From NCBI RefSeq assembly GCF_009680455.1, contig NZ_WKRD01000002.1, positions 403,053 to 467,052 on the forward strand: DNA of 64,000 bases. The letters are read 5' to 3'. This DNA is from Lachnospira eligens (GTDB lineage: Bacteria > Bacillota > Clostridia > Lachnospirales > Lachnospiraceae). This document shows positions 8,347 through 16,360 of this stretch, in pieces. Within the stretch, counting starts at the first letter, position 1; each line of letters begins with the position of its first letter. Below the pieces are notes generated by a model. The model searched no databases. It saw nothing but the letters and a program-made list of their open reading frames with translations, and had not been told where the DNA came from. The position numbers were made by a program, and so were the translations under genes.

Positions 8347-9398
8347 TAGTAAAGACTTCCTGAATTAACTACTGGCTGGGCATCTTTGTTTCCACAAAGG
8401 ACGACTAAAAGGTTGGATACCATAGCTGCTTTTCTCTCTTCATCAAGCTCTATAACCTGTTTTTCTGATAATCTCTCAAGCGCCATCTCTACCATTCCTA
8501 CAGCACCATCAACTATCATCTTTCTTGCATCTACTATTGCTGATGCCTGCTGTCTCTGAAGCATTACTGCTGCTATCTCAGGTGCATACGCAAGATATGT
8601 AATTCGTGCTTCTATTATCTCAAGTCCGGCATCTGCTACTTTGCCCTGGATTTCTTTTCTTATTCTTTCTGCTACAACTTCACTTGAACCTCGAAGGCTT
8701 CCCTCATCTGCAATTCCATCTCCCGTTGTATCTACATTTTCTGCAACATCATATGGATACATGCGGACAATATTACGGAGTGCGCTGTCACACTGTAATG
8801 AAAGATATTCCTTATAATTATCTACATTAAACACTGCCTTAGCTGTATCTGTCACTTTCCACATAACCGCAATACCAATCTCAACAGGATTACCAAGGCA
8901 GTCATTAATCTTCTGTCTACTGTTGCTCAGTGTCATTATCTTAAGTGAAATCTTCTTATTAGCTGACTGTGAATTATTTCCTGCTGCAATTGCCATTCCT
9001 GCAACACCTGCCATGCTAGCCAGATCAAGCTTATTTCCATCTCCTGTCACATCACCGCTCTGATTAAGCTTAGTTGACGCTGCTGGGTTAACAGCCACAC
9101 AAAAAGGATTCACAAAGTAAAATCCCGCTTCTTTAATAGTTCCAACATACTTGCCAAAAAGTGTAAGCACAAGTGCTTCCTGTGGTTTTAATACCTTAAG
9201 ACCGATAAAGAATATCCAGCCTATTGCTGCGTATACACCGCCTGCAACGATAAGTACTATCCATCCGGCTTTAGTCTCTGCCTGTTCAACCATAATCGAA
9301 CCGACAATAATTGCTGCTATAGCTGCTGCGTAAAGTAATATAAACAGTGTAACCATTGCAAGACCATTCTTGCTTTTCTTCAAAACCTTTTCTTCCAT
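8346..9398 (-). CDS. SPFH/band-7 domain membrane protein
   Basis: 350 residues from the ATG at 9398, which has GGAGG 9 bases upstream; the in-frame start 7 codons earlier lacks one. Two N-terminal hydrophobic segments (about residues 14-35 and 44-65) precede an SPFH (stomatin/prohibitin/flotillin) domain: [28 protein letters not shown], later [20 protein letters not shown]. The end is an amphipathic helical region with [20 protein letters not shown] and [18 protein letters not shown], the typical coiled-coil after the domain. SPFH proteins oligomerise into membrane scaffolds. The C-terminal half is close to the eukaryotic-like 'SPFH domain/band 7' family found with Arc-like regulators. Function of the pair is unknown. 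Confidence 0.85.
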   Translation of the reverse strand: MEEKVLKKSKNGLAMVTLFILLYAAAIAAIIVGSIMVEQAETKAGWIVLIVAGGVYAAIGWIFFIGLKVLKPQEALVLTLFGKYVGTIKEAGFYFVNPFCVAVNPAASTKLNQSGDVTGDGNKLDLASMAGVAGMAIAAGNNSQSANKKISLKIMTLSNSRQKINDCLGNPVEIGIAVMWKVTDTAKAVFNVDNYKEYLSLQCDSALRNIVRMYPYDVAENVDTTGDGIADEGSLRGSSEVVAERIRKEIQGKVADAGLEIIEARITYLAYAPEIAAVMLQRQQASAIVDARKMIVDGAVGMVEMALERLSEKQVIELDEERKAAMVSNLLVVLCGNKDAQPVVNSGSLY

Positions 9399-9477
9399 AT
9401 AAAAATACCTCCTAGACACTCTGATTATTCATCTTGTTATCGATTATTCTTTTAAAGGTGTCTTTGTTGATATTTGT

Positions 9478-9506
9478 ATGATATCATTTTGATATCATCT
9501 TGTCAA
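9478..9506 (-). promoter_or_regulatory. Promoter of the SPFH-RHH operon with paired TGATATCA operator boxes
   Basis: On the minus strand TTGACA (9501-9506), 17-bp spacer, TATCAT (9478-9483). Two palindromic TGATATCA octamers (9479-9486 and 9490-9497) start 11 bp apart, one helical turn, and cover the spacer and -10. This is the geometry expected of a ribbon-helix-helix operator. Confidence 0.65.
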
Positions 9507-10009
9507 GATATTAACATTGTTTTATGATAACCATCCTGTTATCCTATAATTCTGGAAACTCTCAACCTATCAAACTTGTATTTATTATATCCTTATAGGC
9601 AGATAACCTCCCTTTCCAGGCATTCCACACACTTAATAACCAATATTCAACCTATCAATCAAACATTAACTAACTGCTTATAGGAATTTTTCATAAAATA
9701 CGGAATTTTCTCACAGAATCTTCCTATAAGAAATGTAAAAATCCGACTACCTATAGGTATCATATTATAAATCACTATATTTTCAAATTCATAAAAAAGC
9801 TACCAATCAAAAAGGCAGTATTGCGCATACCTATATCTACACAGATATTTATATACATATATACTAAAAGGAATATTCACACCATCTGCAATGAAATAAA
9901 CTCTCAACGCTTCCTGTGTAAATATTCCTTCTGCTACTGCAATTATTTACTGTATAAAAAAAATAAAAGCCTTACAACCTAGGATTCCCTAAATCATAAG
10001 ACCTTCCAG
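9507..10009. other. AT-rich intergenic region with dispersed inverted repeats, no gene seen
   Basis: About 500 bp without a credible reading frame. It holds a perfect 10-bp inverted repeat (CTTATAGGAA at 9677-9686 with its complement at 9721-9730), a near-palindrome ACCTATAGGT near 9760, and an imperfect 14-bp repeat (about 9868-9881 with 9915-9930). No terminator-like U tract or RNA family was recognised. Confidence 0.4.
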
Positions 10010-10082
10010 TGCACCGCCAGGGGTTCGAACCCTGGACACCCTGATTAAGAGTCAGGTGCTCTACCAACTGAGCTAGCGGTGC
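10010..10082 (-). tRNA. tRNA-Lys (anticodon CTT)
   Basis: 73-nt cloverleaf on the minus strand. The acceptor stem GCACCGC pairs with GCGGTGC, the D arm is AGCTCAGTTGGTAGAGC, and the anticodon loop is CTCTTAA giving CTT. The T arm has GGTTCGAAC. The CCA end is not encoded. Confidence 0.95.
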
Positions 10083-10130
10083 ATAACTTATTTTGTTCTG
10101 TGCTTTTGTGTTGTCTCAAGCACAAGTGAT

Positions 10131-10159
10131 ATTCTATAGCATGGTTTAATAAAATGCAA
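10131..10159 (-). promoter_or_regulatory. Promoter of tRNA-Lys
   Basis: Minus strand TTGCAT (10154-10159), 17-bp spacer, TAGAAT (10131-10136), about 50 bp before the tRNA 5' end. Confidence 0.6.
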
Positions 10160-10342
10160 GCACTTTTTTGTATTTATTTAAGAACAATTTATCTTTTTTT
10201 ATAATTTTCTTGTTTTTTCATCATTTTACCATGTTTTTTATATTGATATGTGCCTTTATACCCCTTATAATTCTATTATATTCCCAATTTTAAGAGAAAA
10301 TATTTATATTTAATATACATTTATTAAGAAAAGAGAGTTGAT

Positions 10343-11641
10343 ATGAAGTTAAAAAAATTCGAACAACAGCCAAAACACGTTGACAATATTCCAATTGAGG
10401 CTATTAATCTTGATTCTGAACAGGAACAGCCGCCAAAACCTGACAAAGCTGTTGGCAAGAATGTATTCCAGCCTAACAGCAAATACTTTACAATTGTTAT
10501 ATATGGTCTGCTTTTTGTGCTAGGTGCAATTCTTATATATAAGTTCATTGGTAACTGGCCTGCAACCGTCAAGTCATTGGGCAATATATTCCATATACTG
10601 TCACCCTTTCTTATTGGTGGCATGATTGCGCTTGTTCTTTATCCGTTTATCAAGACCCTTTATAACAGGTTCTTCATGGGGGTATGCCATATCAAGTCCA
10701 AGAAAGCCGCCAAAATGCTTTCAATTCTTGTTGCTTACCTGATAGCAGTTGGCGCATTTGCAGTATTAATAGGCTTTGTTGTACCTCAGATATACAAAAG
10801 TATTACAGAGATTGCCAATCAGGCTCCTGTATGGTACGAGAATATCCGCAACTGGTTCACTGAGTTTGAAGATAAGCACGCCAATTCTTCTATTGATTAC
10901 AATTTCATTAATCAGAAGATTGAAGATGCTCTTCCTAAACTTGTTGACTACATGACTGGTGCACTTACCAATATGGTTCCTTACATTCTTAATACATCCA
11001 TGGCCATTCTTTCGGGTGTGTTAAACCTTGTTATTGCAATTATCGTGTCCATCTACATGATTTCTGATAATAAGAATATCTTTTATCATTTTAAGAGATT
11101 TTTATATGCCGTGCTTCCTAGGAAAACAGCAGACAATACACGCATCATCTGTAAGAATTGTGCAAGCATTTTTATTAATTATATTATCGGCAAATCATTT
11201 GACTCAATTATTGTCATGATTATCTGCTTTATTATCATGCTGATTCTCAAGCTACCATATGCTGTTCTTATAAGCGTGATTGTCGGCATAACGAACATGA
11301 TTCCGTATTTCGGACCATACATCGGTGGCGTGATTGGCGGTGTGATTATTGTTATCGCAAGCCCTATCAAACTTATCATATTTGTAATCATGATTGTCTG
11401 CATCCAGCAGGTTGACGGTCTGCTTATTGGACCTCGTATCATCGGCAGTACTACAGGTCTTAAGCCTGTATGGGTTGTGTTCTCAATAACCGTAGGTGGG
11501 GCGCTGTTTGGCGTAATTGGAATGTTCCTTGGAGTTCCCGTATTTGCCGTATTAAGCTACCTGTTAAACATTACAGTGCAGCATTTTCTGGACAAAAGAA
11601 AAGTCACCGTGCAGCCTTATGACTCGCCCGATGACCTCTAG
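10343..11641 (+). CDS. AI-2E family (PerM-like) membrane transporter
   Basis: 432 residues. After a hydrophilic, Pro/Gln-rich N-terminus (EQQPKHVDNIP...QEQPPKPDKA) there are about eight membrane segments arranged as in the AI-2E/DUF20 family: two N-terminal (IVIYGLLFVLGAILIYKFIG; LIGGMIALVLYPFI), one near VAYLIAVGAFAVLIGFVVPQ, then a soluble loop. A C-terminal cluster follows with the conserved PYFGPYIGG block and the DGLLIGPRIIG block. The family includes the quorum-signal exporter TqsA and Na+/H+-type antiporters, so the substrate is not predictable. The ribosome-binding site is AGAGAG before ATG. It is monocistronic and ends one base away from a converging small gene. Confidence 0.9.
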   Translation: MKLKKFEQQPKHVDNIPIEAINLDSEQEQPPKPDKAVGKNVFQPNSKYFTIVIYGLLFVLGAILIYKFIGNWPATVKSLGNIFHILSPFLIGGMIALVLYPFIKTLYNRFFMGVCHIKSKKAAKMLSILVAYLIAVGAFAVLIGFVVPQIYKSITEIANQAPVWYENIRNWFTEFEDKHANSSIDYNFINQKIEDALPKLVDYMTGALTNMVPYILNTSMAILSGVLNLVIAIIVSIYMISDNKNIFYHFKRFLYAVLPRKTADNTRIICKNCASIFINYIIGKSFDSIIVMIICFIIMLILKLPYAVLISVIVGITNMIPYFGPYIGGVIGGVIIVIASPIKLIIFVIMIVCIQQVDGLLIGPRIIGSTTGLKPVWVVFSITVGGALFGVIGMFLGVPVFAVLSYLLNITVQHFLDKRKVTVQPYDSPDDL

Positions 11642-11642
11642 A

Positions 11643-11771
11643 TTATTTTTTGGTATTAAGAATTCTCACGACATCGTCGAGGGAATTCTTAAATCTTACC
11701 ACTCTGTAATTCGCACCTTTATGCACATACATCACTTCTGATACTTTCCTTGCAAATGCTTTATTCTTCAC
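11643..11771 (-). CDS. Small basic protein (42 aa), GTG start
   Basis: Short gene downstream of trmB on the same strand (gap 42 bp). GTG at 11769-11771 is preceded by GGAG with a 7-base spacer; TAA at 11643-11645. The product begins MKNKAFARKVSEVMYVHKGA and continues NYRVVRFKNSLDDVVRILNT before ending KK. It is basic with a likely strand-helix fold and no membrane segment. I do not recognise the family. The ribosome-binding site, well-formed codon usage and place directly after trmB argue for a real gene. Its stop lies one base from the stop of the converging AI-2E gene. An internal inverted repeat (11656-11692) overlaps its 3' end. Confidence 0.55.
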   Translation of the reverse strand: MKNKAFARKVSEVMYVHKGANYRVVRFKNSLDDVVRILNTKK

Positions 11772-11813
11772 AACAATTCTCCAAAAGCCTTTATATAGTA
11801 TATGCATTTATTA

Positions 11814-12458
11814 TTAATGATTTCTTACTGCGATAAGTTTACAGATAGGATTGCCCATCTGTGAAAATCTTGTCTCATACTCTGTCATTACATTACCCTC
11901 GTTAAGTACAGAGTCATTATGTAAGTCAAATGTGACAACAGGAAGCTCCCAGTCTGCCTCTTTAATCTCTTCTAATGAAAAATCGAATAAATCTTTATTG
12001 TCTGTTTTGAATTCCACCTGTCCGTCCGGCTTTAATATAATGTCATATCTTGCCATGAACTGTCTTGAGGTAAGTCTTCTCTTCGCATGTCTGTCTTTTG
12101 GCCATGGATCTGAAAAATTAAGGTATATTCTGTCTACCTCTCCCTCTCCAAACACCTCACATATTGCCTCTGCATCCATTCTGATGAATCTTAAATTAGG
12201 AAGCTGAAGCTCATCCTGTTTCTCTACAGCTCTTAAAAGTACGCTTGAATACTTCTCTATACCCACATAATTAATATCAGGATTATTTGCTGCCAATGTT
12301 GTTATAAATGTGCCTTTACCCATACCAATCTCTATACGGATTGGATTATCGTTACCGAAAACCTGTGACCATGTGCCTTTCATCCCCTCTGGCTCTGTAA
12401 ACACATATTCATTCTCTATCATTACTTCCCTTGCTCCGGGTACATTTCTAAGTCTCAT
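11814..12458 (-). CDS. trmB: tRNA (guanine-N7-)-methyltransferase
   Basis: 214 residues, full length for TrmB, which makes m7G46 in the variable loop of tRNAs using SAM. The motifs are present: RIEIGMGKGTFITTLA (SAM glycine motif), YVGIEKYSSVLLRAVEK, IRMDAEAI, and the family signature NFSDPWPKDRHAKRRLTSRQ. The C-terminus holds TEYETRFSQMGNPI with the T-x-Y-E substrate-binding motif. AGGAG lies 6 bases before the ATG. The neighbour downstream is the 42-codon gene; upstream is the large inverted repeat, which lies between this gene and the divergent carboxypeptidase gene. Confidence 0.96.
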   Translation of the reverse strand: MRLRNVPGAREVMIENEYVFTEPEGMKGTWSQVFGNDNPIRIEIGMGKGTFITTLAANNPDINYVGIEKYSSVLLRAVEKQDELQLPNLRFIRMDAEAICEVFGEGEVDRIYLNFSDPWPKDRHAKRRLTSRQFMARYDIILKPDGQVEFKTDNKDLFDFSLEEIKEADWELPVVTFDLHNDSVLNEGNVMTEYETRFSQMGNPICKLIAVRNH

Positions 12459-12483
12459 ACATTACTCCTATCTTATATATTAG

Positions 12484-12706
12484 CTCAGATTTCGGCTATG
12501 TCCGTGTGCGGTATACGCTTGAATATGACAAGCTGTGCAGGAGTTAATGCCACCATCTGCATAAGTTCAGTGCGTGAAAGCACGTCCAAACGAAGTGCGC
12601 TTGATTTCACGCACTGTAATAGACTTTGCAGATGGCGGCATTTACTCATGCTAAGCGAAGTCATCCTGAAAGCACATGCCGCACACAGACATAGCCGAAA
12701 TCTGAG
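12484..12706. repeat. 223-bp MITE-like inverted-repeat element
   Basis: Terminal inverted repeats of 28 bp: CTCAGATTTCGGCTATGTC at the left end is exactly complementary to the right end, then one mismatch, then GTGTGCGG also matches. An inner pair (GTGCGTGAAA with TTTCACGCAC and CCATCTGCA with TGCAGATGG) extends the structure almost to the middle, so the whole element folds into one long interrupted hairpin. It carries no reading frame of note. It lies in the divergent gap between trmB and the carboxypeptidase gene. It may be a non-autonomous transposable element or a structured RNA; no target-site duplication is obvious. Confidence 0.75.
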
Positions 12707-12822
12707 TTTCCTATATATTATTTACCATAAATATCACTTTTTGCCAAGCGGGGTTTACTTATGTACAATCCTGGGCTACAATGTATTTGTATATTTTATT
12801 AATCGGAGGAATTATCTCTATA

Positions 12823-14217
12823 ATGAAAAAGCAATTTTTAAAAGGATTACTTATAAAGATAGCCAGCGCGGCATCTGCCACTGTTTTGGTGTTCTCAGCT
12901 TTTGCAGCAGATACACAGGCCGCAGCATACAGCAAAGTCTACAGCGAGACAGACACAACCAGCACAGAGGCTGTATGGCCGGACGCACCTGATGTTAACT
13001 CAAGCAGCTGCATTCTTATTGATGCTGATACAGGTTCCATTCTTTTCGAGAGGAACTCTCATGAAAAATGTTATCCAGCCAGCACAACTAAGATTTTAAC
13101 AGGACTCCTTACTATTGAGAACTGCAATATGGACGATGTTGTAACATTTTCACAGTCAGCTGCTAACTCAATTAATGTATATGAGGATGCCAACTTAAGT
13201 TCAAAAGCAGGCGAGCAATTTACTGTCAACCAGCTTCTTCACGGACTTCTGCTGTATTCTGCCAACGAGATGGCTTATGCCCTCGGTGAACATGTGGCTG
13301 GCTCAATAGATGCATTTGTCGATATGATGAATGCCAAGGCAAAAGAACTTGGTGCTTTGAATACACATTTTGCCAATGCAAGCGGATTATATAATACCAA
13401 CCACTACACAACGGCATATGATATGGCAATGATTGCAAGAGGGTGCTATAACAATGCTTCTTTTGTCAGCATTGATTCAACTGCCGATGCATATGTAATT
13501 CCTGCAACTAACATGTCTGCACAGCGTACAATAAGACACCGACACAAGATGTTAAAGGGTCGTGCCTACTATTATGAATACTGCAAGGGTGGCAAAACAG
13601 GATATACTGATGAATCACAGAATACACTTGTTACATTTGCAGAAAAAGACGGTATGCGTCTTATATGCGTTGTATTTAAGGAAGCCACAGATGAGATAAG
13701 ATATGTTGATACAAGAACCCTTTTTGACTGGGGATTTGCCAATTTCCAGAAATCAACAACAACCGGAAGCCAGCTCGGAGCAATGTTCTCTAATGACAAC
13801 TATTACAACTCGGCTGTTTTCTCAACTCTTTCACTAAACTTTGGACTAAATGCTTCATTTATCACAATACCTAATAAAAGTTCATTGTCAAATGTATCAA
13901 TGACGGTTGATGATAATTATGACATGACCAATGAGAATGGTGTTATGACAACACATCTTAAGTTCTTATACAATGATAATACTGTCGGCACAACTACACT
14001 TAATATATCTGCTGCCGGAACAGATACCGGAAGCCTGCTGCCATACATTAATAATGATGTTTCATCATCTTATAAACCGAAAACATGTATCAGAATTAAT
14101 ATATGGATACTTGTTGGAATTGGTGCCGTTATTCTTTTTATCATCTACATTATTGAAGAACGGGCAAGAAGAAAAAGACAGAGAAGACACTATAACAGAA
14201 GAAGACGCAGATTATAG
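12823..14217 (+). CDS. D-alanyl-D-alanine carboxypeptidase (peptidase S11)
   Basis: 464 residues from MKKQFLKGLLIKIASAASAT, a signal peptide ending near AFAADTQAAAY. The chosen ATG has GGAGG 13 bases upstream, longer than usual; the in-frame ATG at 12781 is upstream of that GGAGG and would split the signal. Active-site motifs of low-molecular-weight PBPs: YPASTTKIL (SxxK nucleophile), LLYSANEMAY (SxN), GGKTGYTDES (KTG). It trims the terminal D-Ala from peptidoglycan stem peptides at the outer membrane face. A C-terminal anchor (ILVGIGAVILFIIYIIEE) is followed by a very basic cytoplasmic tail (RARRKRQRRHYNRRRRR). This corresponds to the DacF/PBP5 group. A terminator hairpin follows at once. 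Confidence 0.92.
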   Translation: MKKQFLKGLLIKIASAASATVLVFSAFAADTQAAAYSKVYSETDTTSTEAVWPDAPDVNSSSCILIDADTGSILFERNSHEKCYPASTTKILTGLLTIENCNMDDVVTFSQSAANSINVYEDANLSSKAGEQFTVNQLLHGLLLYSANEMAYALGEHVAGSIDAFVDMMNAKAKELGALNTHFANASGLYNTNHYTTAYDMAMIARGCYNNASFVSIDSTADAYVIPATNMSAQRTIRHRHKMLKGRAYYYEYCKGGKTGYTDESQNTLVTFAEKDGMRLICVVFKEATDEIRYVDTRTLFDWGFANFQKSTTTGSQLGAMFSNDNYYNSAVFSTLSLNFGLNASFITIPNKSSLSNVSMTVDDNYDMTNENGVMTTHLKFLYNDNTVGTTTLNISAAGTDTGSLLPYINNDVSSSYKPKTCIRINIWILVGIGAVILFIIYIIEERARRKRQRRHYNRRRRRL

Positions 14218-14262
14218 AAAACAGAGGATTCGGAGCTAAACCCTGAATCCTCTGTTTTCTAT
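14216..14262. terminator. Bidirectional terminator, overlapping the end of fliS
   Basis: Perfect 16-bp stem, 14216-14231 with 14245-14260, ending in TTTTCT on both strands. The right arm is part of the last codons of fliS, so the fliS 3' end is coding and hairpin at once. Confidence 0.85.
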
Positions 14263-14706
14263 ATTATCAGTTTGTGTTTCATTACTAATTCCACCTTTTG
14301 AATATGTAAGGCCTGAATATACAGCCTGTGTATTCTTCATAAGCGGCTCAGAATCATCCTGTTTACTAACCTCATAAAAGGATGCCCTGAGTTTCTTTAA
14401 AAGCCCTGTAATTCTGTTAATCTCATTATTATCAAGACTTACAGATGCTGATATAAGTGACCTCTTCATATGATTATATATTACAAAAAGATTAGCTGAT
14501 ATCTCATACTGCATATCAAGTCCGCATATAAGCTGGTCTATAACCTTCTGCGCCATATATATATTATTATGTGCCTGCTCAGCACTATCACTCTCACATG
14601 CATCATTAAGATATTCTATAGCCATATCATACAGAATCACAACAAGCTGTGATGCTGTAGCCTGTGTAATTCTATACTGAAATGTCTTAATTGTTTCTTT
14701 AGTCAT
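14236..14706 (-). CDS. fliS: Flagellar secretion chaperone FliS
   Basis: 156 residues, slightly longer than the usual 125-135. It opens with FQYRITQATASQLVVILYDM and AIEYLNDACESD, the conserved first helix of FliS (Y..n.i.TAs..qLi.mLYd.ai..l..A). It is followed by QKVIDQLICGLDMQYEISAN and LFVIYNHMKRSLISA (helices 2-3, 'l..ly.y....l..an'). FliS binds the C-terminal D0 region of flagellin and keeps it unfolded for export. It lies 35 bp downstream of flagellin on the same strand, so both should be driven by the σ28 promoter. The extra C-terminal ~25 residues (SKGGISNETQTDNIENRGFR) are unusual and look disordered. Confidence 0.9.
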   Translation of the reverse strand: MTKETIKTFQYRITQATASQLVVILYDMAIEYLNDACESDSAEQAHNNIYMAQKVIDQLICGLDMQYEISANLFVIYNHMKRSLISASVSLDNNEINRITGLLKKLRASFYEVSKQDDSEPLMKNTQAVYSGLTYSKGGISNETQTDNIENRGFRV

Positions 14707-14741
14707 AGCATCCCTTTCCTATATAACCATTGAATCTTAAA

Positions 14742-16289
14742 CTACTGTAATAACTGTAATACCTGTGAAGGTCTTTCATTAGCCTGTGCAAGTATTGACG
14801 TAGCTGCCTGTGTAAGAACTGTTTCAGAAGTATAAGTAGTCATCTCTTCTGACATATCAGTATCTATCATTGTTGATAATGACTTGGTAAGGTTCTCACT
14901 TGAAACCTCAAGGTTATTAGTTGTATGATCAAATCTGTTCTCGTATGCACCGATTCTTGAACGTATTTTATTAGTCTTATTAATAGCTTCATCTACAGTA
15001 GATATCGCCCTTGATGCTGTATACTGAGTCATGACATTCATATGCTCCGTGCCAAGTGAATACGTTGTTATTGCCGGAATATCAATAACAATAACCTGAT
15101 CCTGATTAGCACCTACATGTATGCTCATAGTTCCAACGTCTGTGACTTCCTGACTTATAGTTCTCGCTGTACCTGCACCTGCAGCTGACTGTCCATCATT
15201 GTTACTATCGTCAAATACAGTACCTGCCGCATTACCCGGAACATCCATTGAAAACTCTTTGTTATTAACATCTGTTACTGTAATTACAGTTCCCTTTGTT
15301 GAAAGAATTGCCGAATCAGCAAACCCAATTCGCTTCCCATCATCTCCTGTAGCAATCTCTGCCTTAACATCGCTTCCTTCTACATATATACCATCTTGTG
15401 TTGCTGCCTGTGGCATTCCCAAAATATCTGCAAGCTCTGCATTATCACATGTTATATTCATCTTCTGGTCACTTCCATACTGGTTAGTCATAATAACAAG
15501 TGTTGAACCAGCATAATCGGCTGTTGGCACATAACCTGCATAATCAGTACCATTAGCTGCTGTATCATTATTAAGGTCTTTAACTGTAAATGCAGAACCA
15601 CCTGTGATGTTAACTCCGTCAATAATCTTTCCCATCACCTTATCAAGTGTATCACCTTCGGAAATGCTTATCTTGTAACCGTTTATGCTTATTGTTCCTT
15701 CCTGTTCTTTTGTTATAGAAGCTGTTGATGACATAGTAATACTTCCTGCTCCTACCGCTATAGCCTGTCTTGCGTCCTCAGTAACAGTTATTCCATATAC
15801 ACCTGCTGTATAGCTGTCAGATACAGAAAGCTGATTAACTCCCTGAAGGTCTGAATATACTCTTCTTGAAAGATTACCGTTAATAAGAGACTGTGTATTG
15901 AATTCTGTCTGATCAGATATTCTGTCAATCTCATTATTAATCTGTTCTATCTCTTTCTGTATAGCTTCTCTTTCATCATCTGAATTAACATCATTAGCAG
16001 CCTGAACGCTAAGCTCCTTTAATCTTGTGAGCATACTCTGGATTTCGGTAATTGCGCCTTCTGCTGTATTCAAAACAGAAACTCCATCTGCTGTATTATT
16101 CTGGGCCTGACTAAGACCTCTTATCTGTGCTCTCATCTTTTCAGAAATAGCACAGCCGGCAGCATCGTCCTTAGATCCATTTATCTTGTATCCTGATGAT
16201 AATCTTTCAATTGATGTTGACAGATTATTCTGTGATTTCTGTAATGCATTGTTGGCAACAATCGCTGCCACATTAGTTCCTATTCTCAT
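14742..16289 (-). CDS. hag: Flagellin
   Basis: 515 residues. The N-terminal D0/D1 region is well conserved: MRIGTNVAAIVANNALQKSQ, LSTSIERLSSGYKINGSKDD, and ISEKMRAQIRGLSQAQNN. The C-terminal D1/D0 region reads VDEAINKTNKIRSRIGAYEN through TSILAQANERPSQVLQLLQ. The middle (about 150-420) is variable, Thr/Asp/Ala-rich, and forms the exposed D2/D3 domains. It is the filament subunit exported through the flagellar type III apparatus; FliS is encoded just downstream. A σ28 promoter lies upstream, with its -35 overlapping the stop codon of the DUF6240 gene. Flagellins of this group are strong TLR5 ligands (family knowledge). Confidence 0.97.
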   Translation of the reverse strand: MRIGTNVAAIVANNALQKSQNNLSTSIERLSSGYKINGSKDDAAGCAISEKMRAQIRGLSQAQNNTADGVSVLNTAEGAITEIQSMLTRLKELSVQAANDVNSDDEREAIQKEIEQINNEIDRISDQTEFNTQSLINGNLSRRVYSDLQGVNQLSVSDSYTAGVYGITVTEDARQAIAVGAGSITMSSTASITKEQEGTISINGYKISISEGDTLDKVMGKIIDGVNITGGSAFTVKDLNNDTAANGTDYAGYVPTADYAGSTLVIMTNQYGSDQKMNITCDNAELADILGMPQAATQDGIYVEGSDVKAEIATGDDGKRIGFADSAILSTKGTVITVTDVNNKEFSMDVPGNAAGTVFDDSNNDGQSAAGAGTARTISQEVTDVGTMSIHVGANQDQVIVIDIPAITTYSLGTEHMNVMTQYTASRAISTVDEAINKTNKIRSRIGAYENRFDHTTNNLEVSSENLTKSLSTMIDTDMSEEMTTYTSETVLTQAATSILAQANERPSQVLQLLQ

Positions 16290-16332
16290 ATCTTAACCTT
16301 TCTGTCTGTCCAATTTACCTGTTCATGCTCTA

Positions 16333-16360
16333 TATATCGGACTTTCTGTGCAAATCTTTA
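16333..16360 (-). promoter_or_regulatory. σ28 (σD) promoter of flagellin-fliS
   Basis: Minus strand TAAA (16357-16360), 16-bp spacer, CCGATATA (16333-16340), matching the TAAA-N15/16-(G)CCGATAT consensus. The TAAA box contains the TAA stop of the upstream DUF6240 gene. Confidence 0.8.

Noticed and set aside
11656..11692. Inverted repeat TTAAGAATTC...GAATTCTTAA as a terminator of the AI-2E gene
   Set aside because: No U tract follows on either strand, and it lies within the 42-codon gene.
12484..12706. Insertion sequence with transposase
   Set aside because: No transposase frame of any length; only terminal repeats are present.
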